Shown here: positions 12,633-25,345 of the stretch, one piece after another
Position numbering within the stretch: the stretch's first letter is position 1
Layout: every line of letters begins with the position of its first letter
Assembly: GCA_028023455.1 (NCBI GenBank)
Contig: JAQFVV010006428.1
Location: forward strand, 355,501 to 419,500
DNA length: 64,000 bases
Direction: 5' to 3'
From: Epiperipatus broadwayi
Lineage: Eukaryota; Onychophora; Udeonychophora; Euonychophora; Peripatidae
Notes under the pieces: generated by a model
Told to the model about the DNA's origin: nothing
The model's database searches: none
What the model saw: only the letters and a program-made list of their open reading frames with translations
Made by a program: the position numbers and the translations under genes

Positions 12633-13059
12633 GTTTATAAACAATTATGTGCTAGTATAAGATGGTGATCATGTGATATTTTTCTTAAACTGAAATTTTG
12701 CTTTTCTTAAACTGAAATTTTGCTTATATGTTTTTTTTATTTGCATTCAAACTTCCTTGTTCTTATAACTCATGAAATATTTATTACTTCATATGTTTTA
12801 ATGAAAATTGAAATTACAAAAAAAAAACCAAAAACAGTAATTATAAGAAAAAATATATATATAACTCAAAAAAGTGCAAAAAATATTATTAAAATTGCAT
12901 TATAATAAATTAAATATTTATTGGGTTGTAAGTCAGTCAAGTATATTAATTTTGAAGTTGCGCTATTTTTTGGAAGAAAAAAAATATTAAGTCAACATTA
13001 AAGCTAAAGTTTTAAATTTATTATTTTTGTATTTGTATTCTGATATCTGATGTATTCAT

Positions 13060-13560
13060 TTGCTCAAACAGTCTGTCATATTTCAACCTGCCTTCAGAAG
13101 TGGACTAGTCCAGGTTCCTTCCTTACCTGATCATAGTGAGCATCCATTGCCGCTAACCAATGGATAAACATATAGATAAACCTCAGCCAATGGTTAGTAT
13201 GGGCCAATAGGCAATGATGTTCTATGATTCAAAATTGCTTCCTTTAAGGTAGTGGATCTGACAATAAATAGTTAGCCTTTTTAGAGGTAAGGTGAAAACA
13301 TCTATCTAACCTAAGTGATGGTATGCATTCTCCATTGAAACCACTGTTAACAATGAGTACTTCAATTATAGCCATTATGCTGTAGATCTATGCAATGCGG
13401 TAAGTCCACAATAGGATTGGAAGCTGCTAAGAGCAGAGCTGTCTTGAGGCAAGTTGTCTTGTACAACTAGAAGGGTCATTGAACAAACTCACAAGGCAGG
13501 CTGTTACATACATCTGGAAGTCAGTTGAGTCTTTTGGGAACCACCACAGGTTCTGCATTA
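13060..13560. other. GC-richer island, probably an old repeat
   Basis: A 500-base block clearly less AT-rich than its flanks, with motifs such as CCAATGG three times (around 13159, 13190 and 13205). No frame stays open and no protein family could be recognised on either strand. It is probably a decayed interspersed element, but no partner copy is visible in the window. Confidence 0.4.
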
Positions 13561-13837
13561 ATTGATATTATATACATGGCAGTATATTCATTGATATTGT
13601 ATATTATGTAAATATATTTAAATATAATAAATCATATTAATTGAATTTCAGGTGTTCATATTTTTTATTACTTTTGGTTTGAGTCTGCAATCCAGACCAA
13701 ATACAACTCATTCAATAAAATTTCATATTTAAATGTTCTCAATCATTAATCAAATAAAAAAAAATCATAATTTTTTTCTCTCTGTTTAATAACTAAAAAG
13801 CATAAAATTTAGGTAGGATGTCTTATTATTAAAACAG

Positions 13838-13925
13838 GCAAAACTCTCCATACAGTAGTGCCACTCACAGCAAGCTAGTGTAATCAATGGATGTCAGAGT
13901 AATCAGTGGTAATCATGTGATATAT
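13838..13925 (+). repeat. Foldback-family copy (single arm)
   Basis: Begins GCAAAACTCTCCATACAGTA like the element at 12443, continues through GTAATCAATGGATG, and ends near GGTAATCATGTGATAT. A matching 'gtgatcatgtgat' end follows the 12443 copy (at 12665). It is diverged and partial. Confidence 0.75.
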
Positions 13926-14391
13926 TATTATACAAGGCTACCACATAGGTAAGAGGTATATGTGTTCATGTGAAATTCTAGTGTCTACATTCCCATGAAA
14001 TAAAGATTATAATTTAAAATAAAACGAATTCTCTAAAAAGAAGTGGAAATAGTAAAATATTGAAAATTATAATTATTTATATTATTTACACTTTCATCTT
14101 TTTATTTACATATTAAAAATATTCTGTCTTTCACAGCCACAAAATAACTTGTAGAAAGTTTCTCTGATATGATGGTATAATTTACGACCAAACTAGCATT
14201 TAGGTAAATCCCTACTACTGAACTGACTAATATAATTTTCCAATTCATATTTATGTTCATAATTTTTGGTTAAGTGTATGGATAGTTAACATTAATATTT
14301 AATGTAAAATCAGAAGTTTCAGATTTTTAGCTCCCAGAATCACAACTTTGTTCAACTTCTTTTTCTGTTTTAAGCTCCAGATAACTTAAAG

Positions 14392-14455
14392 CAGTAGCAA
14401 TTTCTTCATACAGTAGTGCCTTACAGTACTACTCTTAGTAATCAATGTATTAGTC
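14392..14455 (+). repeat. Foldback-family copy (short, diverged)
   Basis: TTCATACAGTAGTGCC followed after 20 bases by GTAATCAATG, in the same order as the copies at 12443 and 13838, but worn and truncated. Confidence 0.5.
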
Positions 14456-15390
14456 TTTCTTTGTAAATGTAAATTAAATATGTTTGTTTAGTGCAATTTA
14501 AAATCATTGCTAATTTAAATTTCATGCTCCTTGTTTGAATAAATATGTATTTTAATATTTAGCAACATTGCAGCATACAGTTCAAGAGATTATCTATTGG
14601 CATACTGTTTGAAATTCAGACTTTATATTTATTCACAAGCTACCCCCTGCCTTTACTTTACAATTTCTGAAGCTGAACAGTTGAAGTTTCATTATTAGTA
14701 AATGATCATTTCTTGGTAATATCAAAGGCTAAAGTTTATCTCTATTTACATGGATATTCTTTCATTACTATTCTTTATTATAATAGCAATTCTTTATAAG
14801 GTATTATAACTTTATCTTTCTTATTGTATTGCCAAATCCATATATTAATATCATCTATGTTCTTTATTACTTTTTATAATTATTTTTAAAACTCACTATT
14901 GACGATTTTCATACACTCTGACATTTTAACTTTTTTACTTACTTTGTTTATTTGATAAATTTTTAAAAATCATTTACATGCATCTGCATTTTATTTTGTT
15001 TAATGTTAGGTTATATTGTATAAATACAAAATAATCAAACACTTAGTTTGTTTCACTAGAAATCAAATGTTTTAAGCACTTCCATAAGTACAACCATTTA
15101 GAAAAGATTTTAAATCAAAATATATTATCATTATACTCTATGGTATAGCATTAAATGATAATATTGATATAGTGAAATTTAATATAAATATTAAAAAAAG
15201 ATAATACTAAAAATACTTCCATTATGACATACTGTTTTCAGTATTATAGTATTTATAAAAAATTCTGATAAATATAATTATTTATTACATCAATGTTGTC
15301 CAACATACTGCAGGATTATTGTAATTATTATGAGGCAATATTTTTAAATAAGTTTATTTTAAAATGCATTATTAATAGTGTAATGTTAAG
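14456..15390. other. Intron 2, AT-rich, nothing recognised
   Basis: No ORF, repeat pair or splice-flanked exon that I could support. Confidence 0.45.
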
Positions 15391-15394
15391 AAAA

Positions 15395-15560
15395 GTAGAG
15401 CTGCTTTAACCTAACCTGGAGATGCAGATAGAGGGGGTTCGAACCTCACCTACTCCTCTAGATTGCTACTAAGTGACTTACTCCCAAACCTCACTAGAAT
15501 TTAATCTTCATGTATGCCTGGTGGTCAGGGAGAGAAGAGACCACAAAAAGGAATTTTACA
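15395..15560 (+). repeat. tRNA-type SINE fragment
   Basis: Contains a near-perfect pol III B box, GGTTCGAACCTC (15436-15447), preceded by a tRNA-like segment and followed by a unique SINE body (CCTACTCCTCTAG...). A recognisable A box is weak (GTAGAGCTGC near 15396). A related but diverged body may be present near 60100-60185. This is an inference from the B box and context, not a family match. Confidence 0.5.
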
Positions 15561-17150
15561 TATATAATGATCAGGTGTACATACATATGTCATAAAAAAA
15601 AACAATACTAAGTCGGTTTATTTATAGTGAATGAAAGATAACAGAAACTTTTATTATTTACATTAGAAGAATTCATACAACGCTTTATTAATGGTGTTGC
15701 AGGCTATTTTCACTGCAACCGGATAGACATATATGAAAGATCCATTGTTTGTAATGATAAGAACAGACAAATTTTTACATTATAATTTCTTCTTTAAAAA
15801 TATTTCCAGCCAATGGAAGTGTTACATAAAAGAAATCAAGAGAGAGACATGATTCATTAACTCTGTGGTTGGGGAACATAGAAATGAATAGGTGGTCAAG
15901 CTCAACTAAACACTTTGGACAGGTTTAAATCACAGCCCTACTGATGATTTAAAAAAATGATAAAGTGACTCCAGCAGGAATTTTCAGTTATAATTGAAAC
16001 ATTTTGATATTTTGAGAAAGATTTCCTAATAAATATAAATATACAAGATCATGCACAAAGGCGATAGCATATAGTGGGCTGTGAGGCTCGAGACATAACA
16101 GTTACCAAGAGGTTAACACAAGACTGGATAGCTCTCCATCTTTAAACTGGGTTAGAGAGAAAAATGGAATCTGTTTCACTAAACGCGTGACCCGAATTCA
16201 GAATGGAGTATTGTTGCTTATGTCCAGTTACATACATTGAAGTGTCTGGGATAGACATGAGATCCTGAATATTTTATTTATTTTCATAAGATCCAAATGT
16301 AGGTATGTTAACCTAAGCAAACTTGGCAAAAAAAGTACTGTAATATATGCTGAGTGGGCCAGTAGATCACCCGAGGCACGATACCATATAAATACGGTCA
16401 ACAACCTTTAAATTTAAAAAGAAACCCTCTGCAAAATATATATATCTTATGAAAGCTCAACTACCACTGAAAATCCACAGAAAAATAGTAACTTTACCTT
16501 TAGAAAATTTGGATTACTAAAAAAACAAGTGGGCGGATATTTTATTGATTTAGTTGAAGTTTAACCAATCCACCACAGAGCCAATGCTATTTAATAATTT
16601 TTAATACATATACATATTGTCGAATGTACACTTTCTTATTACTAAAATATATATATATATATGAATGTTTTATCCCATGCTCTTTAAAATGGAACTTTAA
16701 ATTCGTAACCCTTCATTGACTAAGAATATAAAGACATTTGATAAGGATCTTTCTTATATATATATATTAAAAAAAAAAACAAATTAAAATCTTTAAAGTT
16801 TTATAATAGAATATTTAGCGATTAAATCTTGATTTAAAAAAAATAGGGTTTTGCACTTTCTATGATTTGCTTCCTTTTCTTTCCAAAATATCTATATAAA
16901 ATAAATAACTTAATTACTGGAGTATAATGGTGGACAGTTAAATGAAGTATTTTTCAATTAAATTAATAAGAACTATTGCCGCCATTATATATCATAATCC
17001 CACCCATTACAATATAAAAAAAAGAAAAGGAAGCAATTAATGAAATATAATTTTACACGATACGAACACATAGATTTGAAAAAAACATATATATAGAAAA
17101 ACATAACTCTAGAGTGAATTTGTAAATTCCAAAGAGATTTTTATGTTAAT
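15561..17150. other. Intron 2, no gene recognised
   Basis: Mixed AT-rich sequence with several (TA)n tracts (16649-16663, 16755-16769). Some stretches (15880-16260) are less AT-rich but show no usable frame or partner copy. Confidence 0.4.
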
Positions 17151-17159
17151 TTATGGGAA

Positions 17160-17590
17160 CGTTACCGGTAACTAGATGGGGTGGGTCAAGATGAGTTCAT
17201 TAGATGTTTCCTGCAGGTCTTCTCGGTTCTTCAAATTTGTTTTCCATGTTTTGAGGGCAGATATTCACAGATACAGGGCAGACACTTTAGTTCTCTGGCT
17301 GGCTTACATGGTTACGACTCCAGCCTCAGGAACGGCTCAGGAGAGCGAAGGCAAAGAGATTACCCCTGCATTTTTGCAGAGTAACACATTTCTGGATTTA
17401 TATATATATATGCTGAAAGAATAGAGTATGGCTTGAAGTAAGTACCACAAGCAAAAGTTCACAATATTGTCCGATTTTTCAACAAAACTTCTTCCAGCAA
17501 AAACTCTTAATATTTCTCTCTGACCTTCAGCACAGGTTACCCGCAAGCATAAGACCAAGAACAAAAGAAAAGTTCTTTATTTATACCCTT
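17160..17590 (-). other. Possible LTR-like fragment with TATA box
   Basis: A less AT-rich block. On the minus strand, GGGTATAAATAAAG (about 17574-17587) offers both a TATA box and an AATAAA signal, a combination common in LTRs. On the plus strand two overlapping frames of 67 and 82 codons (17176-17424) stay open but match nothing I recognise. A TGTAACCC (minus) near 18097 could be an LTR start, but I found no matching end or target duplication. The identity is open. Confidence 0.3.
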
Positions 17591-18185
17591 TTTCCATTAT
17601 GTTTTTACTCTACTCATTAGTAAAGAATCATGCCCCTTGTTTTAAATTTTCCCTGATATCTATTATTTTATCTAATTCAGGAAAAATGTTTTACTAATTA
17701 AATTCCTTTTTTTAATAAATTCTATTTAATTAAGAAAATTTATCTTATCGACTTCTACCAACATATATTTTAAAAATAGATGCAAAATATAATTTTAACT
17801 TTCTATATTTTATTTTATTAAATCTTTTTTTTCTTTAACACAATTCCAAAAACCAAATTAGAAAAAAAAATCTTATAATACAACCTCAATATTTTTATAT
17901 AAAAATTATAAGAAAAACCAAAGAGGTGGGACAAGAAGAGCCCTATAGAATTCTTTATAAATATTAAAAATTAGGAAAAAGAAGCCACGCAGAATTAATT
18001 TTCTATATTGGGTGAGGGGGGTGTGTTTTGTTATTTTAGATATCTAAAATGGGTTTGTCACCATTGTGGGTGAAAGCCGATTTGGATGGGGTTACAATTG
18101 TTTTCAAGACGCTTAAAAAATAAATGCTTCTTTAATTTATGTAACTATTTGTGCAAATGATAATTTAGTTTAAGAAAGAAACATA

Positions 18186-18236
18186 CATTCACTGTGGTTG
18201 GACTTAGGTCTTAGTTAGTCCACAGTGAATGGTGAA
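18186..18236. repeat. Short hairpin
   Basis: CATTCACTGTGG...GGAC on the left and GTCCACAGTGAATG on the right enclose a 15-base loop. It is followed by (TA)n tracts at 18240-18270. It could be a small foldback remnant. Confidence 0.6.
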
Positions 18237-18795
18237 GCCAGTATATATATATTTATATATATATATATGCACAGCTTCAATAGTAATGTATCATTTTTAT
18301 ATAAATTAGCTTATTTAAATTAATTCTATGAAAGGTATTGATTATTATAAGTTTTTATAGCACTAGCATAACTTCTTCGAAATGCTTCATCTTAAAATAC
18401 AAATATGAACTATTCAGTTTAGTAAAGTGATAGACTGAATAATATGTAGTATATTTTATGCAAACTGTCACAAGGTTAAGTAAAAAAAGTAATTCTTTCA
18501 CATTTAAATAAAAAATATTTTATATGCCTTTATAACTATGGAATGATTCGTAAATGCAAACATTTTCATTTCCATATAAATTTCTTTAATTATTTAGCCA
18601 CATGCTATTCCCCATGATGAGATGTTTTTGTGCAAGATATGACTGGCAATCTTATTACAATATGTGGCTTGTTTGTATAATGAAATTTTCTCAGCAATTA
18701 TTATTTAAATATTTATATTAATAAAAATAGTTTTTAAATTTTGCATAAATTAAATTTTATTTCAAAAATATTTAAACAATTTTCATATCTACTTT

Positions 18796-19330
18796 AACTA
18801 TAAATTTATTAAACGTAAGTAATATTTACTGAGGCTATAACCTCGATAATATGCATATAAAATGCGATAGTAGGGACCTCTACAGGTGTTTTAACCACAA
18901 GCTTACACTATGGAAGAAAAGAGAGGAAACCTGTAGAGGTCCCTACTATTGCATTTTATACGCATATTATCAAGGTTATAGCCTCAGTAAATATTACTTA
19001 ATGTGCGTTTAATAAATTTATAGTTACAATTTTAAATTACTGTAATAGATTTCTAAATATGAAATCTTTCCATTGACTCATTGTAAATCGAAAGATTTCA
19101 TGAGTATTAATGTATAATAAGAAATGTGGACTTTATCAGTGAAGTATTGAATAGCTTCACCTCGCAGAACTAACTGCTTCAGCTTTACCTATTTAAATAG
19201 AAAGTAGGTTGAAGTAAAGAAGGGTTCCCCTCTTTTCTTCCATAGTGTAAGCTTACACCTGTAGAGGTCCCTACTATCGCATTTTATATGCATATTATCG
19301 AGGTTATAGCCTCAGTAAATATAACTACTT
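18796..19330. repeat. Three-armed inverted repeat (foldback cluster)
   Basis: Arm 1 (18796-18890) is repeated in reverse complement by arm 2 (18929-19025) across a 38-base spacer. Arm 3 (about 19226-19325) is a second inverted copy of arm 1 plus its spacer: 'ctcttttcttccatagtgtaagctt' inverts 18899-18926. Arms share CTGTAGAGGTCCCTACTAT and GTTATAGCCTCAGTAAATAT with only a few differences. Between arms 2 and 3 lie smaller hairpins, for example ATGAAATCTTT...AAAGATTTCAT at 19060-19101. No ORF. It looks like a MITE or foldback element that inserted into or duplicated itself. Confidence 0.85.
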
Positions 19331-19902
19331 TAAATTTTGTATAGATGACTGTTAAAAAAAAATAAACATATTTAAAAATTACAAAATTAAACTTATTGAT
19401 TATTATAATGATAATAACAACAATGATGATGTCATTTATCTAATTTGATGTATATTCTTATATTCCAGTACTAACCTTATTATAAATACAATTAATGTAT
19501 TTTATTTCTGTTTAATATATGACAAATAATAATAATAATAAAATTCTTATGTAGTTATGCATATGTATAAGTACAATATATCATTGTACGTAAATTTTAC
19601 AGCCAATAAAATTTGCAAACAAATAGTATATTTAAAAAAACACAATCATACTACAAAACATATGTCTTAAGAACAACTTCCTTCATCATTTGCATCAGAA
19701 TACACTGATCCATTATCAAATATTATGTAAATAATAAACCAAAGTCATCTTATATTGTTAATAAATCTAAAAATCATTACGTCAATAAACATTACAACTT
19801 ACGATGTTTAATCTGATTAGTTAAATTTATTTTAATGTTATGTGATATAATTATATTTGTGTAATTTTTAGCTTTTTATGTATTTTATATATATATATTA
19901 AG
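19331..19902. other. End of intron 2
   Basis: AT-rich, with a short AAT repeat (19527-19541). It ends in a (TA)n tract and the ATTAAG acceptor of exon C. Nothing else seen. Confidence 0.5.
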
Positions 19903-20076
19903 GATAAAACAATCGAAGCTAAATTAAAGTGCTACTATATTAAAAAGAAGAGCCACTTTTTAGCACTACAACCACCAAAAATTGAGGTTGCTCATGTAAA
20001 GCCATGGATATTTGTGATTCATGATGTTATGACTGATAAAGAAATAGATACTATTAAAGAGTTGTCGACCCCTAAT
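19903..20076 (+). CDS. P4HA: P4HA exon C (start of catalytic domain)
   Basis: A 174-base, phase 0/0 exon of 58 codons between an acceptor ending ATTAAG and the donor GTAAGT. It reads DKTIEAKLKCYY, then a basic stretch, then KPWIFVIHDVMTDKEIDTIK and ELSTPN. This matches the strongly conserved start of the P4H alpha catalytic domain: second disulfide Cys, then 'P.KEE....P.I...HD.IS..EI..IK.LA.P'. The match covers the whole exon and is the clearest evidence for the gene. The preceding intron is about 11 kb and contains LINE and foldback repeats. The following intron is about 36.5 kb and holds the Ty3 element. Confidence 0.93.
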
Positions 20077-20098
20077 GTAAGTAATAAACTTATATATA

Positions 20099-20217
20099 GA
20101 TAATCAGCCAGACAGGCAAGCAGATAGACAGATGGATAGATAGGTAGATGGACATATAGATAAATAGATAGGTAGGTAGATAAATAAACAGATAGACAGA
20201 CAGATAAATAGATAGAT
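20099..20217. repeat. Imperfect GATA/GACA microsatellite
   Basis: Variants of AGATAGACAGATAGGTAGAT run for about 120 bases immediately after exon C's donor. Interruptions suggest an old tract. Confidence 0.9.
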
Positions 20218-20728
20218 ATTTTTTTAAAAATATGTAAACTCTACAAGGAATATATTTTCACAAATCTCTCACATACCAAAGTGAAAATATCATTGACATA
20301 AATAGCAATTTTATTAAATGCCCCCATTTTCTGTTTTCCCAAAAATAATATTCTGCAAAATATATATTAGAAATAGAAAAATATCAAATAATATATATAT
20401 ATATATAATGCCTTTTAATATCGTCAAAGAATTATTAAAAGGAATAGTAAAACTGTGCAAACGAAAAAAAAATGTTCAAAATTGAATATATATTACAAAC
20501 ATACCTATGATGTATGCATTAAAAATTAAATCTTTATACACTCTGTTTGTAAAAGAGAAACATAATAATGTACTCAGTTTAGAATTTTTTAACATAAATA
20601 ACATAATGCAATAAATGTATATACACAGACAGTCGGCATATCAACAGGCAGGTTAACCTACTTTTTGGCTAGTTAATATCTTGACTTCCAGTTACAAGAT
20701 TTTTAATACAAACTAATGTTTAATAATA

Positions 20729-23700
20729 CAGTGGTAATTTAAAGTGTGCTCTCCACTTAGCCCCAAACCCAGCGCTGACACAATCCTGTGCTAAATGGAG
20801 TCAGATGGCACAGGATGACCATTGGTAGTATTCCAATTATTTTGACCATTAGTTAAAAAATTTCACATTTTATCAAAAATTAAAAAAATAAACATGCAAA
20901 TTTTGTAGAACTATGTGCAATGAAAAAAAAAAAATCTCTAGAAGTAAATGACTGTATTGGAAAAAAAACCAAAAATCACATAATCAAAATATCAAATTAC
21001 TGCTGTAATCAAATAATTATGCAATTTTTTTTAGAACTATACTCAATCAAAAAAAAAAAAAAACAAATATCCCTAGAAAGTCAAAATATCAAATATATTA
21101 AAATTTAAAATACAATCGGGTAGAAAAAAGTTGAAAATGTCCAGTTTGAAAATAAAAAGCAGAAATCATGTGACCAAAAAAATCAAATATCCTAGAAAAT
21201 GAAACCTGGTGAAAAAAAATCTCCAAGTTGAAAATAAAAAGCAAAATCATATGACTAAAAAATTACTGCTGAATTGAGTCCACATGCATTTTTTTAAAAC
21301 TATGCTTAATCAAAAAAAAAAAAAAAAAATCACATATCCCTAAAAAATCAAAATGTCAAATATATTAGTATTTAGAAAATGATCTTATTGAAAAAAAAGA
21401 AGCAAAAATCCAGTAAGCAAAAGATTAAATTGTTGCTGCAATCAAGCATGAAAGGGTCATTAATGTGACTCCAACCCTTCCCCCAAAACCAAATGACAAT
21501 AGTAAGATATTGTCATTTTAAATTATCTAATATAAAATAAGTTGAACTAATAAATCCACATAAAAAAAATTCCAATTTGTTGTGTAAATTAACGCATTTT
21601 ACTATTAAAATATAGAGTTACCATGCGCTGCTGAATAAACATAAGAATGGCAGCTAAAAGAAAAAATGCAATAGCAAAAACAAAAAAAAATGTGCTTAAA
21701 GTAAAATAATCTAATATTATAATTAACCAAAAAAAATAATAAATCCATGAAAAGTTTCTGATTTATTGTGAGAAAAGTAATGCATTTTACTATTAAAATA
21801 TGGTAGTAACCACATGTTGAATAAACATAAGAAGACAACCCAAAGACAAATTGCATATGCTAAAACAAGAAATGTGCTTAAGGTAACACAATCTAATGCT
21901 ATAATTAACCAAACAAACCCAATAATATCACATTATCAAAGTAGAGTTGATTATTGAAAAGCAAATAGACCATTTTTGATTTATATTAAAAAGTTCATAT
22001 TTATTCTGTGTAAAACAGAATAAGCACATGTGCTGGGATTAATGTAAAAATAGCAGAAAAAAGAATGGATAATCTAAAACAAGAAATGTGCTTAAGCTGA
22101 AATAATCTACTATTACATTAACAACACACAAAAAGCAGTAAATTTATAAAAAGATTCCAATTTATTGTGTGTGAATCATCACATTTTACTATGTATTAAC
22201 ATATTAAAATATAGCTTAACTATATGTCAAATAAACCTAAGAATGGTAGGCAAAATAAAAATAGTATAAGCTACAAGTAATATGCTTAAACTAAAATAAT
22301 CTAATACTATAATTAACCAAAAAAAAAAAACAATATGTAAAAATATTCCAATTTATTTTGTGTAAACAAACATATTCTGTTATTAAACTATAGCAGTGGC
22401 CATGTGCTTAGGTAAACATAAGAATGGCATATAAATGTCAGTTACACAAGCTAAAACAAGACTTGTGGTTAAGCTAAAATAATAGAATATTATAATTAAC
22501 CAAAAGTAAACAATAAATTCACATTATCAAAATAGAGCTGATTTTTGATCTGCAAATAAACCATTTTTAATCTATATAAAAAAGTTCAAATTTATTCTAA
22601 TACAGTAAAGTATTTTAGTTTTAAAATATGAGTCAGAACAAGTACATGGGTTGGAGTTAATGTAAAAATGGCAGTTGAAAGAATAATTGCATAAACTATA
22701 GAATAGTAATTTTGCAATTAATAAAAAATAATAAATCGGATTTTTTTTCTTGCCAGAAGTGAGTAATGTTGTGTGGTTCCTTTCTCACATATAGTTATGA
22801 AAAAAATGATGATGAGGGTAAGCTATCACTGTTCACATTTAATATTGTGATATGATATTTGGCTTAAGTGGGACATTTTATAGGCTTTTTAAATTTTAAA
22901 TCTGTTTATATAGATATCTATATACTTTTTTATCTATTAACATCAAAGTTACTTTTCCATCAACAAATGAACTTGGAAAATATAATAACAAAAATATCGA
23001 ATATCAAATCCCCTTTCAAACATTAAGAAATTTCTACTACATTCTCTTTGACCAATATGTTTATTCACAGAGGATGTAACTAACCATTTTTAAAGTTTGG
23101 GAGAGTGATTTGAAATTGAATTTTTTTTTTTTTTAATATGTGTTTCTGGTTTCACTTATTAATGCAAAAAGCAACTTTAATGTTAATAGATAGAAAAGTA
23201 TATAAATATTATTTAGACAAGTTTAAATTTTAAGATCCCATAAAGAATACTACTGCATTACATGATCAAGTGGGAATCCTGCTGTCTTGAACCGATTATC
23301 ATGTTATGAGGTTAAATGTGAATTCTGATATCTTTGTTTCATTTGTATTTTATTCATAACTACATGTTAGAAAGGAGATACAACATCACTCACTGTCTGA
23401 TACCAAAAATATCTGATTTATTATTTTTTATTAATGGTAAAATTAATATGCTTTAGTTTATGCATTTTTTCTTTTGATTGCCATTTTTAGATTAACTCCC
23501 GCACATATGCTGTTTCTGTCCCATATTTTAAAACAAATGCTTTACTGTACCACAATAAACTTGAACTTTTTATATATAGATTAAAAAGTCCATTTGCTCT
23601 CAATATCAACTCTGATAATATAAGGTGAATTTATTGTTTTTTTTTTTGATTAATTATAATATTATATTACATTAGCTTAAGCACAAGTCTTGTTTTAGCT

Positions 23701-25030
23701 TGGGTAATTTATCTTTCACCTGCTGTTCTTAGGTTTACCGAAGCACATATTTACAGCTATAGTTTAATAGTAAAATATATTAGTTTACACACAATAAATT
23801 GGACTCTTTTTGTGGATTTACTGTTTTTGGATAACATAATAGTATATTATTTTAGCTTAAGCAATGTTTATTGTTTTAGCTTGTGCATTTTTTTCCGGTC
23901 ACCATTATTATATTAACCCTAATACATGTGCTTGTTCTGTATTTTAAAACTAAATTGCTTTACTATACCAGAATAAATTTGAACTTTTTTATATAGATTA
24001 AAACCAGTTTATTTACTGTTTAATAAACAACTCTACTTTAATAATGTGGATTTTTTTTTGTTAATTATATTACTATATTAATTTAGTTTAAACATATTTC
24101 TTGTCATAGCTTATGCAATTATTCTTTGGCTGCATTCTTGTTTATTCAACATATTGTTACCGCTGTATTTTAATAATAAATGTGGTACTTTACACACAAT
24201 AAATTGAAATCTTTCAGTGAATTTATCATTTATTTTGGTTAATTATAATATTAGATTATTTTGGCTTAAGCACATTTCTTATTTTAGCGTGTATAATTTT
24301 TTTTGGCTGTTGTTCCTATGTTTTTTGAGCAGCATATGGATATCACTATATTTTAAAAGTAAAATGCATTAATTTAGACAATAAATTGGAATTTTTATGG
24401 GGTTTTATTAGTTTATTAAAATTTAGCTTATTTTATATTAAATAATTTAAAAGAAAATATCTTAATATTGTCATTTGGCTTAAAGAGGGGATGGTCGTCA
24501 TGAAACAATCCTGTTCCTATTTAATTGTGGAAGTAATTTCATCTTTTGCAGTATGATTTTTACTCTTTTTTCCAATATGGTCATTTTATAAATTTTAATA
24601 TATTTGATATTTTGATTTTCTAGGGGTATTTCTTTTTCTTTTTTTTTTTTGATTGAGCATAGTTTTAAAAAAATTGCCTAATTATTTGATTATGGAAGTA
24701 ATTTGATCTTTTGATCATGTGATTTTTGCCTTTTTTGTTCAACCCAGTCATTTTCTACTTATTAATATTTGATATTTTCAATTGAAAAGATATTCTATCT
24801 TTTTTTGTTGTTGTTTTTTCATTACACATAGTTCTACAAAAATTTGCATGTTTATTTTTTAATTTTTGATAAAATTTATGATTTTTAAACTAATAATCAA
24901 AATTATTAAAACACTACCAATGGTAACCTGGTGTTGTCTGGCTCCATTTAGCTCTTAATTGTATCAGTGGTGGATTTGTGGCTCCACTTAGAAACAAAAA
25001 TGGTCAAGAGTGCACTCTAAATTAGTTACA
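20729..25030. mobile_element. 4.3-kb foldback element with tandem-repeat arms
   Basis: Sequence from 20740 onward (CTCCACTTAG, CTAAATGGAG, CATTGGTAGT, ATTTTATCAAAAATTAAAAA, ATGCAAATTTTGTAGAACTA) reappears reverse-complemented in the reverse order up to about 25020. The whole block is therefore a palindrome with a loop near 22960-23170. Each arm contains tandem units of 180-215 bases. The landmark TGTGCTTAA recurs at 21691, 21873, 22087, 22281 and 22464, and its inverse near 23678, 23867, 24087 and 24264. The left tip CAGTGGTAATTTAAAGTG resembles hAT ends; the right tip is degraded. No ORF is found. Foldback elements with such arms are known, but the family is not identified. Confidence 0.8.
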
Positions 25031-25129
25031 TTAATCTACTATTCTGTTACATCCATTTATATAGATGTTAAAAAAAAATATTAAAGTTTAAAACCAGTTC
25101 ATAACATATTATTTAGTTTTAGGGTTTCA

Positions 25130-25153
25130 CATACACACACACACACACACACA
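25130..25153. repeat. (CA)n microsatellite
   Basis: About 12 CA units directly downstream of the foldback element. Confidence 0.9.
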
Positions 25154-25263
25154 AATCACTGAAACAAGAAAGAACATAAATAAATAGTTTTCTGTTTTTT
25201 TTTACAATTATAATCACTTTAGTTACCTTCTAATAAAGAGATTTAATGTTTTTCCTTTACACA

Positions 25264-25345
25264 GAGACAAAATCTTCCATATAGTAGAACCACTCAGTGC
25301 AAGCCAGAGTAATCAATGAATGCAGGAAGGATTTTGTATAAATTT
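25264..25345 (+). repeat. Foldback-family copy (diverged)
   Basis: AAATCTTCCATATAGTAGAA, then GCAAGCCAGAGTAATCAATG and AATGCAGGAAGG, follow the order of the 12443 element's arm. The family's other end motif (GGTGATCATGTGAT) appears at 25684, so a longer unit of about 430 bases (25264-25700) may be one insertion. Confidence 0.65.

Noticed and set aside
17176-17424. Two overlapping plus-strand frames of 67 and 82 codons
   Set aside because: Two frames open at once in a GC-richer patch, neither recognisable; more consistent with a repeat than a gene.
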